The notes under the pieces were generated by a model. That model had not been told where the DNA came from. It saw only the letters and a list, made by a program, of their open reading frames with translations, and did not search any database. A stretch of 64,000 nucleotides of DNA from Pseudonocardia parietis (GTDB lineage Bacteria; Actinomycetota; Actinomycetes; Mycobacteriales; Pseudonocardiaceae), in contig NZ_JAGINU010000001.1 of NCBI RefSeq assembly GCF_017876315.1, positions 6,386,001-6,450,000 of the forward strand, given 5' to 3'. Made by a program: the position numbers and the translations under genes. Positions 51,400 through 59,803 of the stretch are shown in pieces (the stretch's first letter is position 1; each line of letters opens with the position of its first letter).

Positions 51400-53241
51400 T
51401 CAGTCATCGTGCTGATCGGTGCCCGGAGCGACCAGGACGTCGTCCATGCCGCTCTCCCGCCACTCGGCGAGGAGCCGGTGGAAGGCGACCGGTCCCGGGC
51501 TGTACGAGACGGGCGCCGCCCGCCTCGTCCCCTCGCCGTTGTAGTAGCCCGGCGTGCATCCCGCCAGGAACTCGGAGTTGTCGACCGCGACCTCCCGGAT
51601 GGTCGCGCACCAGGCGTCCTCGGCCTCGCGCGTGGGCTCGACGTAGCGCGCACCGGCCTTGCCCGCGGCAGCGACGACGGCGGCGATGTGGCCGGCCTGC
51701 TCCTGCAGGATGTGCACGAAGTTCACCGAGGTCGCGTTCTGCAGCGGGCCGAGGTGGAACAGGTTCGGGAAGCCGTGCGAGTAGAAGCCGTGCAGGGTCC
51801 GCGGGCCGCGGGCCCAGGCCTCGCCCAGCGTCGTCCCGCCCCGGCCGTACACCGGCAGCGTTCCGGAGAGCACGCCCGAGACACCGGCCTCGAAGCCGGT
51901 GGCGAAGACGACGCAGTCCACCTCGTACTCGTCCTCGCCGACGACGATCCCGGTCGCGGTCATCCGTGTGATGCCGCCGTGGTCGGCGGTGTCCACGAGC
52001 GTGACGTCCGGCCGGTCGAAGGCCTGCAGGTACTGGTCGCTGAACCCGGGCCGCTTGCACATGTACCGGTACCACGGCTTGAGGGCCTCGGCCGTGGCCG
52101 GATCGGAGACGAGGTCGTCCACCCGGGCGCGGAGGTCATTCATCGTGGTGAAGTCGGCGAGCTCGTCGAGCCGCTCCCGCTCGGCCGGGTCCAGCGTCGT
52201 GTCGACGGCGCCGGTGATCATCTTGCGCTGGAGGCGGGCGGTGGAGGTCCATCCGTCCTGCGTGAGGTCCTCGTCCACCTCCTCACCCGAGAGGATCGCG
52301 AGGAAGTTCTCCATCCGCTCGCGCTGCCAGCCGGGCTCCAGCGACGCCGCCCACTGCGGGTCGGTGGGCCGGTTGTCCCGCACGTCAACCGTCGACGGCG
52401 TGCGCTGGAAGACGTACAGGTGCTGCGCGTCGCGCGCGACGTGCGGGACCGCCTGCAGACCGGTGGCACCGGTGCCGACGACCGCCACCCGCTTGTCCGC
52501 CAGCCCGGTCAGGCCGCCGTCGGCGTCACCGCCGGTGTAGCCGTAGTCCCACCGGCTGGTGTGGAACGTGTGCCCGCGGTAGTCCTCGATACCGGGGATG
52601 CCCGGGAGCTTGGGCTGGGTCAGCGTGCCGGAGGAGACGACGACGTAGCGGGCCCGCATCACGTCCCCGCGGTCGGTGCGCACGACCCACTCGGCGGTGT
52701 CCTCGTCCCACCGCAGCTCGGTCGCCCGGGTGTGGAAAACCGCGTCGCGGTACAGCCCGTAGTGCTCGGCGATCGCCACCGCGTGCCGGCGGATCTCCTC
52801 GCCGGGGGCGTACCGCCACTGCGGGACGTAGCCGACCTCCTCGAGCAGCGGCATGTACACGTAGGACTCGATGTCGCAGTGGATGCCCGGGTAGCGGTTC
52901 CAGTACCAGGTGCCGCCGAAGTCCCCGGCCTCGTCCATCATCCGGATCGACTCGACGCCGGTCTCGCGCAGCCGGGCGCCGGTGATCAGGCCACCGAAAC
53001 CACCGCCCACCACCAGGGCCTCGACGCGGTCGGTCAGCGGCTCGCGCTCGGCCCGCGGTGTGTAGGGGTCCTTCGCGTAGTAGCCGAACTCTCCCGCGGC
53101 GCGCCGGTACTGGGCGTTGCCGTCCGGGCGCAGTCGCCGGTCGCGTTCCCGGCGGTAGCGCTCGCGCAGGGCGTCCGGGTCGAAGCCCGGTCCGGAGGGA
53201 GTGCCGAGGGGAGAGCCGGTGGACGTCGTGGCGTCGTCCAT
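51400..53241 (-). CDS. Flavin-containing (Baeyer-Villiger type) monooxygenase
   Basis: The protein has 613 residues, ATG 53241 with GAAAGG 10 bases before. First Rossmann VEALVVGGGFGGLITGARL binds FAD; the second, RVAVVGTGATGLQAVPHVA, binds NADPH. The Baeyer-Villiger signature YRGHTFHTSRWDYGY lies between them. The ~70-residue N-terminal extension (YRRERDRRLRPDGNAQYRRA) is found in ketone-oxidising members. It is divergent from a TetR gene with a palindrome between, so likely controlled by it. The ketone substrate is unknown. Confidence 0.92.
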   Translation of the reverse strand: MDDATTSTGSPLGTPSGPGFDPDALRERYRRERDRRLRPDGNAQYRRAAGEFGYYAKDPYTPRAEREPLTDRVEALVVGGGFGGLITGARLRETGVESIRMMDEAGDFGGTWYWNRYPGIHCDIESYVYMPLLEEVGYVPQWRYAPGEEIRRHAVAIAEHYGLYRDAVFHTRATELRWDEDTAEWVVRTDRGDVMRARYVVVSSGTLTQPKLPGIPGIEDYRGHTFHTSRWDYGYTGGDADGGLTGLADKRVAVVGTGATGLQAVPHVARDAQHLYVFQRTPSTVDVRDNRPTDPQWAASLEPGWQRERMENFLAILSGEEVDEDLTQDGWTSTARLQRKMITGAVDTTLDPAERERLDELADFTTMNDLRARVDDLVSDPATAEALKPWYRYMCKRPGFSDQYLQAFDRPDVTLVDTADHGGITRMTATGIVVGEDEYEVDCVVFATGFEAGVSGVLSGTLPVYGRGGTTLGEAWARGPRTLHGFYSHGFPNLFHLGPLQNATSVNFVHILQEQAGHIAAVVAAAGKAGARYVEPTREAEDAWCATIREVAVDNSEFLAGCTPGYYNGEGTRRAAPVSYSPGPVAFHRLLAEWRESGMDDVLVAPGTDQHDD

Positions 53242-53365
53242 GAATCGGGCCTTTCGTCGAGACGCGAAGGGGTCGGGATGCGCCTGCCCGGGCACGCGTC
53301 GCGAAGGGCCCCGGAGGGCCGGGGCGGTGCGAGCAAGCGACATTCGTCGCGGTAGCAGAGTGAAC

Positions 53366-53381
53366 CGTACATCGAAGTACG
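53366..53381. promoter_or_regulatory. Palindrome CGTAC-N6-GTACG between monooxygenase and TetR genes
   Basis: CGTACATCGAAGTACG lies in the 180-base gap between divergent genes, 41 bases before tetR and 125 bases before the monooxygenase. Partial symmetry extends to AA/TT on both sides. It fits a TetR dimer operator. Confidence 0.55.
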
Positions 53382-53421
53382 TTTCCACGCGCAGCGGGTC
53401 CGTTGTCGCTACCCTCGCTCC

Positions 53422-54006
53422 ATGTCCGAGGCACCCACGCGACGCGACGCGACGCGCAACCGCAAGCGCCTCGTCTCGGCAGCCGCGGACGTCTTCAGGG
53501 CGCGTGGGCCGGACGTCCCGCTCGAGGAGATCGCCGGCGCCGCGGGGGTCAGCCGCACCACCCTGCATCGCCATTTCGCCGACCGCGAGGCGCTCGCCGC
53601 TGCCGTGCTGGAGGAGAACGTCTGCAGGATCGAGGCCCGGGCGGCGGCTCTGACCGATGTGGACGACGGCGCGGAGCAGCTGTACCACTACCTGCTGGAC
53701 GTCCAGCTCGAAGCCCCGTGGCTCGCCCGGACGGTCGCGGGCGAGGACGTGCTCGGCCTCAGCGATCTCGCCGACCGCACCGCGGCGGCACTCGAGCCGC
53801 TCATGACGCGCGCCCGCGCCGCCGGCGTGCTGCGCCCGTCGGTCACGACCCAGGACGTGCTCCTCACCCTGCCCATGGCGATGGCCGTTCAGCCGGTCGC
53901 AACGCCCAGCGGCCGCGGGGGCCGCACCGCCAGGTGTCGCGCCATCCTCCACTTCGGCCTCTTCACGACGGAACCGCCGCCCTCACGCGTTCCCGACACC
54001 CCCTGA
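53422..54006 (+). CDS. TetR-family transcriptional regulator
   Basis: The protein has 194 residues from ATG 53422. The helix-turn-helix at ~25-60 reads LEEIAGAAGVSRTTLHRHFA DREAL, after an Arg-rich start (RRDATRNRKRLVSAA). The C-terminal ligand domain is short and ends in an unusual Arg/Pro-rich stretch. Divergent placing indicates control of the adjacent Baeyer-Villiger monooxygenase. The gap 54007-54154 holds no gene. Confidence 0.92.
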   Translation: MSEAPTRRDATRNRKRLVSAAADVFRARGPDVPLEEIAGAAGVSRTTLHRHFADREALAAAVLEENVCRIEARAAALTDVDDGAEQLYHYLLDVQLEAPWLARTVAGEDVLGLSDLADRTAAALEPLMTRARAAGVLRPSVTTQDVLLTLPMAMAVQPVATPSGRGGRTARCRAILHFGLFTTEPPPSRVPDTP

Positions 54007-54154
54007 GCGCGGCGCGGATACCGGTCGCACGCTGCGCCCCTACGGGTGCAGGACGATCTCCCCGACATGGTTCCGGCGGGCGAGCCCTCCTGGGCGCAAG
54101 CGGCCTGTGGGAATCGGCGCACCGACCTGGGGCGTGCCGGCGCCTCGGCTGCGG

Positions 54155-54739
54155 TCAGAAGCCGGGGGCACGCTCTCCGTCGGTCTTCTCGTCGTCCCCG
54201 ATCCACACGTGGATCGCCGAGACACCCGGCGTGCCCACCGTGATCTGGAGGTCCCAGGTGCCGGCGGCCGCGGGTACGACGTCGGTGGAGAACCGGTCCC
54301 ATTCGCAGTCCGGTGCACACCAGGCCTCGAGTACGAGCTCGTCGTCGATCGCGGTGCGGCCGTCCGGACCGGCGAGGCGGATCCGCATCCGCACCGGGTC
54401 CCGCATGGCGGGACCCGCCGGTTCGACGGCGATCAGGATCGGGTGCCGCGCGCCCGGGTGCTCGACCGTGAACGTGTGCCGCTCGGCGAACGGAACCTCC
54501 ACCGCCGTGGTATCGGTGACGATCTCGTACAGGGTCCGGTCCGCGTTGCCGGAGTCCAGCACGAACGCCAGCGCACCGAACGCCGTGCAGAACGCCATGA
54601 TTGCCACGGGCAGCCCGGCGTCACGCCACCGGTACCGCCGTGTCCGGGTTCCGTCGCGCAGCTGCGCCCACAGCGCGCACCCGGCGAACAGCACCCCGCA
54701 CCCGACTGCGGTCCAGAACAGGATCCAGCTCGTCGACAC
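54155..54739 (-). CDS. Membrane protein with N-terminal helices and extracytoplasmic domain
   Basis: The protein has 194 residues, start GTG or ATG near 54739 (MSTSWILFWTAVGCGVLFAG). Two helices cover residues ~5-25 and ~43-65 (AGLPVAIMAFCTAFGALAFV). The rest is a beta-rich domain (HTFTVEHPGARHPILIAVEP, GTWDLQITVGTPGVSAIHVW) of unknown family, likely exported. It may bind a ligand at the cell surface. Confidence 0.65.
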   Translation of the reverse strand: MSTSWILFWTAVGCGVLFAGCALWAQLRDGTRTRRYRWRDAGLPVAIMAFCTAFGALAFVLDSGNADRTLYEIVTDTTAVEVPFAERHTFTVEHPGARHPILIAVEPAGPAMRDPVRMRIRLAGPDGRTAIDDELVLEAWCAPDCEWDRFSTDVVPAAAGTWDLQITVGTPGVSAIHVWIGDDEKTDGERAPGF

Positions 54740-54848
54740 GCCACCACCCCCGCCCCGGATGTGATCATCGACCGCGCAGGCCCGTCATCGTCACGACTGG
54801 TGATCGCGGACCGCCCTCACCCGGCGAAACCGGGCTACTCTCCGGACC

Positions 54849-55265
54849 ATGCTGGAGCGGTCCGGCCGGGCGCAGTTCGGGATCACGTTGCACAGCGGGG
54901 AACGGCCCACCGACGTGCAGTGGTACTTCCGCGAGGAGAGTGCGCTCCCGGTCGCGATCCAGCGCTGGGAGCTTCCGCCCGGTGGTTCGGAGGGTCTGCA
55001 CGCACACCCGCCGGGCGCCGAAGCCCTCGAGGAGATCTACGTGCTGCTGCACGGCACCGCCCGGATGACCGTCGACGGGGAACGGTTCGACCTCGAGCCG
55101 GGCGACGCGGTTCTCGCGCGTGCCGGCCAGCAGCACGACCTGCGCAATCCCGGCACCTCTACGGCGGTGGTGATGGTCGTCTGGGGGCCTCCGGGTACCG
55201 CGCTGGACTGGCCGCGGTACCGCACCGGGCGGGCCTCGCGGGACGCCGCCGAGCGCGAGGAGTAG
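54849..55265 (+). CDS. Cupin-domain protein
   Basis: The protein has 138 residues from ATG 54849. Cupin motif 1 is LPPGGSEGLHAHPPGAEALE EIYVLLHG (His, His, Glu), and motif 2 is LEPGDAVLARAGQQHDLRNP (His), the metal ligands. It ends with a basic tail. Small cupins of this type act as isomerases, dioxygenases or sensors. It is followed 4 bases later by a VOC gene, so the two probably form an operon. Confidence 0.82.
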   Translation: MLERSGRAQFGITLHSGERPTDVQWYFREESALPVAIQRWELPPGGSEGLHAHPPGAEALEEIYVLLHGTARMTVDGERFDLEPGDAVLARAGQQHDLRNPGTSTAVVMVVWGPPGTALDWPRYRTGRASRDAAEREE

Positions 55266-55269
55266 CCGG

Positions 55270-55620
55270 ATGGACTCGCTGGAGATCACGATCAACGCCG
55301 TCGACGGGGAGCGCGCGGCCGGCTTCTGGTGCGAGGCGCTGGGCTACCGGCTCCGTTACCGGCGCGACCGCTACCTCGTCCTCGAGCCGGTGACGGGCAC
55401 GGGCCCGCAGGTGGTCGTCCAGACGGTCGACGCCGCGCCGGCCGGCGGCGCGGGCACGCACCTGGACCTGCGGGTGGACCGGCGCGAGGAGACCGTCGCC
55501 CGGCTGGTCGCCCGAGGTGCACGCGTGCAGCGCGAGGTCACAGAGGCAGGTCGCACGTGGACGGTGATGGTCGACCCGGAGGGCAACGAGTTCTGCGTGT
55601 GCCCGGCACGGACCGGGTGA
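55270..55620 (+). CDS. VOC family (Glyoxalase_6-like) protein
   Basis: The protein has 116 residues from ATG 55270. It has two repeats of the VOC fold: ITINAVDGERAAGFWCEALG near the start, and VMVDPEGNEFCVCPA at the end with the metal Glu. THLDLRVDR holds a likely His ligand. Unknown substrate. It follows the cupin gene and runs convergent to the nitronate-monooxygenase-like gene. Confidence 0.85.
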   Translation: MDSLEITINAVDGERAAGFWCEALGYRLRYRRDRYLVLEPVTGTGPQVVVQTVDAAPAGGAGTHLDLRVDRREETVARLVARGARVQREVTEAGRTWTVMVDPEGNEFCVCPARTG

Positions 55621-55622
55621 CG

Positions 55623-56600
55623 CTAGATCGCAGCCTGATGCAGTGCGTCGATCGCGCAGCGGGCCTCCGCCGCCATCAGCTGGACCACCGTGGCCGCCGA
55701 CTCCGCGCGGTCGATCAGCCCGACCGCCTCACCGGCGTGGACGAGGACGGTGTCCGGGTCGTCGCGCCGGGTGCCGTCCCGGAACTGCGCGGTGGCCTCC
55801 TGCAGGTGTTCCACCGGCACGCCACCCGTCCCCTTCCGGTGCCACGCGTCGGTGAACCGCGAGCGCAGCGCCCGGGCGGCGTAGCCGTCGGGCCAGTTCA
55901 CGCCGCGGACGTCGTCGTAGACGCGGGTGGTCAGGGTGTCGTCTCCCCGGGCACGGACCATCCGCTGGAGTGCCGCGGGCGAGACCGTGGCCTCGGCGGT
56001 CGCCGCGAACCGGGTCCCGACCACCGCCCCGCCGGCACCGAGGGCGAGCACGGCGGCCAATCCCCGGCCGTCGGCCACCCCGCCCGCAGCGAGCACCGGC
56101 ACGGTCTCCCCGCGCTCGCGCACCAGGTCACAGACCTCCGGCACGAGCGTCAGCGTCGACCGCAGCCGGGCGCCGTGGCCGCCGCCCTCGCCACCCTGCG
56201 CCACGATCACCTGGGCTCCGTGATCCAGCACCCGAGCCGCTTCGTCCCGGTCGGCCACCTGGCAGATCAGCGGGATGCCGGCCGCCCGGATCCGCGCGGC
56301 GAACCGTCCGACGTCACCGAACGACAGCATGACGGCGGCGACGTGGTGGTCGAGGGCGACGTCCAGCACGCGTGGGTCGCGTTCGAGGCACCAGGTGATG
56401 AACCCGCAACCGACCCGGGCACCCCGGGCGATCCGGAGCTCCGCGGCGAGCCGGTCCGTGTCGGCGTAGCCGGCACCGATCATGCCGAGCCCACCGGCGC
56501 GGGACACCGCAGCGGCCAGTGCGCCACCGGCCACGCCACCCATGGGGGCGAGCACGATCGGGACGCTCGTCCCGAGCACGGCAGCGGCCGACGCGCTCAC
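55623..56600 (-). CDS. Nitronate monooxygenase-like FMN protein
   Basis: The protein has 325 residues; GTG 56600 overlaps the folD stop as GTGA. TIM-barrel NMO motifs: VLAPMGGVAGGALAAAVSRA, GGLGMIGAGY, VIVAQGGEGGGHGARLRS (with the conserved His) and VLAAGGVADGRGLAAVLALG then GTRF for FMN phosphate. NMO enzymes oxidise alkyl nitronates such as propionate-3-nitronate. As last gene of the C1/trimethylamine operon it may protect against a nitrogenous side product. That link is inference. Confidence 0.88.
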   Translation of the reverse strand: MSASAAAVLGTSVPIVLAPMGGVAGGALAAAVSRAGGLGMIGAGYADTDRLAAELRIARGARVGCGFITWCLERDPRVLDVALDHHVAAVMLSFGDVGRFAARIRAAGIPLICQVADRDEAARVLDHGAQVIVAQGGEGGGHGARLRSTLTLVPEVCDLVRERGETVPVLAAGGVADGRGLAAVLALGAGGAVVGTRFAATAEATVSPAALQRMVRARGDDTLTTRVYDDVRGVNWPDGYAARALRSRFTDAWHRKGTGGVPVEHLQEATAQFRDGTRRDDPDTVLVHAGEAVGLIDRAESAATVVQLMAAEARCAIDALHQAAI

Positions 56601-57457
56601 CCGCGGGTCCCGACGGTGTCCTCACTGCGCAGCCGCGCGGCGCGGACGGTGTTGCGCAACAGCATCGCGATGGTCATCGGCCCGACCCCACCGGGGACCG
56701 GGGTGATCGCGGAGGCGACCTCGGCGACCCGCTCGGTGTCGACGTCGCCGCACAGGCCGGACTCCAGCCGGTGCATGCCGACGTCGATCACTACCGCTCC
56801 GGGTTTCACCGCGTCCGGGCCGATCATCCGCGGCACCCCGGCGGCGGCGACCAGCACGTCGGCACGGCGGGTGACCCGGTCGAGATCGCGGGTGCGGGAG
56901 TGGCAGGTCGTCACGGTGGCGTTGCGAGCCAGCAGCAGCTGGGCCTGCGGCTTGCCGACCAACGAGGACCGGCCGACGACGACGGCCTCGGCTCCCTCGA
57001 GCGCCACGCCGGCCCGGTCGAGCAGGTGCATCACCCCCGCCGGCGTGCACGGCACGAGACCGGGCTTCCCGAGTGCCAGCCGGCCCGCACTGCGCTCGGT
57101 GAGCCCGTCGACGTCCTTCGTCGGCGGGATCCGGGCCAGCAACGCGTTCGCGTCGAGGTGGCCGGGCACCGGGAGCTGCAACAGGATGCCGGTGACCTCG
57201 GGATCGTCGGCGAGCTCGTCGATGATCCCGGCCAGCTCGTCCTGCGAGACGTCCCCGGGGACGTGCCGGTGCAGGTCGCGTATCCCGGCCTGCGTGCACT
57301 GCTTACGCTTGTTCCGGACGTAGATGTGCGAGGCGGGGTCGTCGCCGACCAGCAGCGTCGCCAGTCCGGGCGCGCGCGGCAGCTCGGCGACCTCGCGCGC
57401 GATCTCGGCCCGCAACTCCGCCGCCGCGGCCTTCCCGTCGATCAGTACTGCGCTCAC
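56597..57457 (-). CDS. folD: Bifunctional methylene-THF dehydrogenase/methenyl-THF cyclohydrolase FolD
   Basis: The protein has 286 residues, GTG 57457. It converts 5,10-methylene-THF to 10-formyl-THF with NADP. YVRNKRKQC carries the catalytic Tyr/Lys, LLQLPVPGHLD the folate site, KPGLVPCTPAGVMHLL the family signature, and VVVGRSSLVGKPQAQLL the cofactor loop. It lies 9 bases after purU. Here it likely handles methylene-THF made by Tdm from trimethylamine N-oxide. Confidence 0.95.
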   Translation of the reverse strand: MSAVLIDGKAAAAELRAEIAREVAELPRAPGLATLLVGDDPASHIYVRNKRKQCTQAGIRDLHRHVPGDVSQDELAGIIDELADDPEVTGILLQLPVPGHLDANALLARIPPTKDVDGLTERSAGRLALGKPGLVPCTPAGVMHLLDRAGVALEGAEAVVVGRSSLVGKPQAQLLLARNATVTTCHSRTRDLDRVTRRADVLVAAAGVPRMIGPDAVKPGAVVIDVGMHRLESGLCGDVDTERVAEVASAITPVPGGVGPMTIAMLLRNTVRAARLRSEDTVGTRG

Positions 57458-57466
57458 GTGCGCCCC

Positions 57467-58402
57467 TCAGAAGACGATCGTCGTGGTGTCGTTGAGCAGC
57501 ACCCGGTCGTCACAGTGCGCCTCGACCGCACGCGCCAGCACGACCCGCTCGATGTCGGCGCCGCGCCGGGCGATCTCCCGCACCGACTGACGGTGCGTGA
57601 TCCGCGCGACGTCCTGCTCGATGATCGGACCCTCGTCCAGGTCCTCGGTCACGTAGTGCGCCGTGGCCCCCACCAGCTTGACCCCACGCTTCTTCGCCTG
57701 GTCATACGGCCCCGCACCGGCGAACGCGGGCAGGAACGAATGATGGATGTTGATCGCCGGAACCCCCACCCGGTGTAGGAAGTCACCGCTGAGCACCTGC
57801 ATGTACCGGGCCAGCACGACGAGATCGACCCGGCCGTCGAGCAGATCGAGCTGCTGCTGCTCGGCCTGCTCCTTGGTCGCCTTGAACACCGGAATGTGGG
57901 CGAACGGGACATCGAAACCCGCCACATCCTTCTCCAGATCCGGATGGTTCGACACCACCTGCACGACATCCACCGGCAGCTCACCACGCCGCCACCGCCA
58001 CAACAGATCCAGCAGGCAGTGGTCGAACTTCGACACGAACAGCGCCACCCGCTTCGGGATCTCCGCCGCCGTCATCCGGAACTCCATACCCAGCCGGGTC
58101 GCCACCTGATCGGCGAACTCCTGCTCCAGCGCGGGCAGCCGATCCAGGAACCCGGGCAGATGGAACACGATCCGCTGGAAGAACTTCCCACCCTCGTGAT
58201 CGGTGGAGTTCTGATCCGCCTGCACGATGTTCGCACCCCGGGCCTGCAGGAAGGCCGTCACCGACGCCACGATCCCCGGACCGTCCTGACAGGACATCAA
58301 CAGATGCCCCTGGTCGTGCAGCGCCCCATCCCGGGCCCACTGGTCCCGCCGGTCGGGCGCCACGACGGTGGCGCGGGAGAGCTCTGACCTCGCCTCGTTC
58401 AT
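57467..58402 (-). CDS. purU: Formyltetrahydrofolate deformylase PurU
   Basis: The protein has 311 residues from ATG 58402. N-terminal ACT domain (HLLMSCQDGPGIVASVTAFL), then a formyltransferase fold with INIHHSFLPAFAGAGPYDQA and the catalytic Asp in TEDLDEGPIIEQD. It frees formate from 10-formyl-THF and returns THF. Together with FolD it completes a folate-linked route from methylamine carbon to formate. A 21-residue N-terminal extension is not common. Confidence 0.95.
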   Translation of the reverse strand: MNEARSELSRATVVAPDRRDQWARDGALHDQGHLLMSCQDGPGIVASVTAFLQARGANIVQADQNSTDHEGGKFFQRIVFHLPGFLDRLPALEQEFADQVATRLGMEFRMTAAEIPKRVALFVSKFDHCLLDLLWRWRRGELPVDVVQVVSNHPDLEKDVAGFDVPFAHIPVFKATKEQAEQQQLDLLDGRVDLVVLARYMQVLSGDFLHRVGVPAINIHHSFLPAFAGAGPYDQAKKRGVKLVGATAHYVTEDLDEGPIIEQDVARITHRQSVREIARRGADIERVVLARAVEAHCDDRVLLNDTTTIVF

Positions 58403-58424
58403 CAGATCTCCTGCATTCGGTTCG

Positions 58425-59759
58425 TCAGCTCCAGGGGAACGGTGAGTGACTGGTCGGGTGGAGGTCGCCGGTGCGGTACCGATCGAAGCGGAACGGTGCG
58501 AGCAGCTCCTGCGGTTCGCCGAGCAGTTCCTTCGCCACCAGTTCGCCGACCCCGAGCATCTTGTAGCCGTGGTTGGCGTCCGCGATCACGTAGGCGTTGG
58601 CGCGGAACGTGTCGAACACCGGGAAGCTGTCCGGGGTGAACGCGCCGATGCCACCGGAGGGCTCCTTCGAGTACACGCCGCGCTTGCCCTCGAACCGCTT
58701 GTGGCACGCGGCCAGCGCCGAGGTCCACATGCGGACGAACGAGTCGTCGACGACGAACTCGGGGCTGGCCGGCCCGTACGGGTCCACCGCGACGTCGCCC
58801 GACGGCCGGTCGATCCGCTGCGGGGACGCGCCTCCCTGGACTCCTCCGAAGTGGAAGTCCGGCTTGTAGTAGATCCCCCACATCTCGTCGGTGATCAGCG
58901 AGCCGTCCTCGTCGTCGTACAGCGGAGCGTCCGAGTCGACGTGCACGACCGGGGGGAACCCGCCCGTGTTGTCGGTGAACTCGTGCGGGTCGACCTCGAG
59001 CGTGCCCTCCTGTAGCGCCCAGTACGTCCACATCGGCTGGTCCGGATGGTCCTGGCCCGAACCGTCCCGGACGGTGATCGACGAGGGCAGGTCGAGCATC
59101 GACCAGATGTCGCGTACCCAGGGCCCGACCGCCACCACCACGGCCTCGCAGGAGACGGTGCCCTGATCGGTCACGACCGCAGCGACCCGTTCGCCGTCGC
59201 GCTCGAAGCCCGTGACCGCGACCCCGGTCTCGATCCGGACGCCTGCCTCCCGCACCTTCGCGGCGAGCCCGGCGAGCGACAGCGTGTTGTTCGCGTAGCC
59301 GCCCCGCTTCTCGTGGAGCAGGATCGAGACCCCGGGCGCCTGCCAGTCCGAGAAGATCTCCCGCATGTAGCTGCGGCACTCGTCGGCGCCCTCCACCAGC
59401 ACCGACTCGTAGCCGATCTCGTTCTGCTCGCGGGCGATCTGGCGGACGTCGTCGGCCATCGCGTCCGGCGCGATCTGGATGTAGCCCACGCCGTGGTACG
59501 ACAGCGCCTCGGCGTCGCGTTCCCACGCCTCGACGGAGTGCGCCATCAACCTGCGCATCGCCGGCTGGAAGTAGTTGTTCCGGATGACGCCGCACGCGAC
59601 ACCGGACGCGCCGGCACCGACGTCGGTCTTGTCCACGACGACGACGTCGCTGCCGTCTCCCTGACCGGTCTCGGCCAGGCCGCGGGCCAGGTGCCAGGCG
59701 GTGCTGAGCCCGTGGATACCTGCGCCGATGACGACGTAGCGGGACTTCTCGGGAAGCAT
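58425..59759 (-). CDS. FAD-dependent oxidoreductase (sarcosine-oxidase/DadA-like)
   Basis: The protein has 444 residues, start 59759 (ATG). The DAO fold opens with RYVVIGAGIHGLSTAWHLA; ACGVIRNNYFQPAM is in the substrate region, and GVGELVAKELLGE near the end binds the FAD phosphate. Members oxidise N-methyl groups of sarcosine, dimethylglycine or similar amines. Between tmm and purU, it may oxidise dimethylamine-derived or other N-methyl compounds, passing formaldehyde to THF. No dmmABC-type dimethylamine monooxygenase genes are in the window. Confidence 0.85.
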   Translation of the reverse strand: MLPEKSRYVVIGAGIHGLSTAWHLARGLAETGQGDGSDVVVVDKTDVGAGASGVACGVIRNNYFQPAMRRLMAHSVEAWERDAEALSYHGVGYIQIAPDAMADDVRQIAREQNEIGYESVLVEGADECRSYMREIFSDWQAPGVSILLHEKRGGYANNTLSLAGLAAKVREAGVRIETGVAVTGFERDGERVAAVVTDQGTVSCEAVVVAVGPWVRDIWSMLDLPSSITVRDGSGQDHPDQPMWTYWALQEGTLEVDPHEFTDNTGGFPPVVHVDSDAPLYDDEDGSLITDEMWGIYYKPDFHFGGVQGGASPQRIDRPSGDVAVDPYGPASPEFVVDDSFVRMWTSALAACHKRFEGKRGVYSKEPSGGIGAFTPDSFPVFDTFRANAYVIADANHGYKMLGVGELVAKELLGEPQELLAPFRFDRYRTGDLHPTSHSPFPWS

Positions 59760-59803
59760 GTGTCAATTCCCCATTTCTCTCCGCGGTGCGGACCGGATGG
59801 ACG

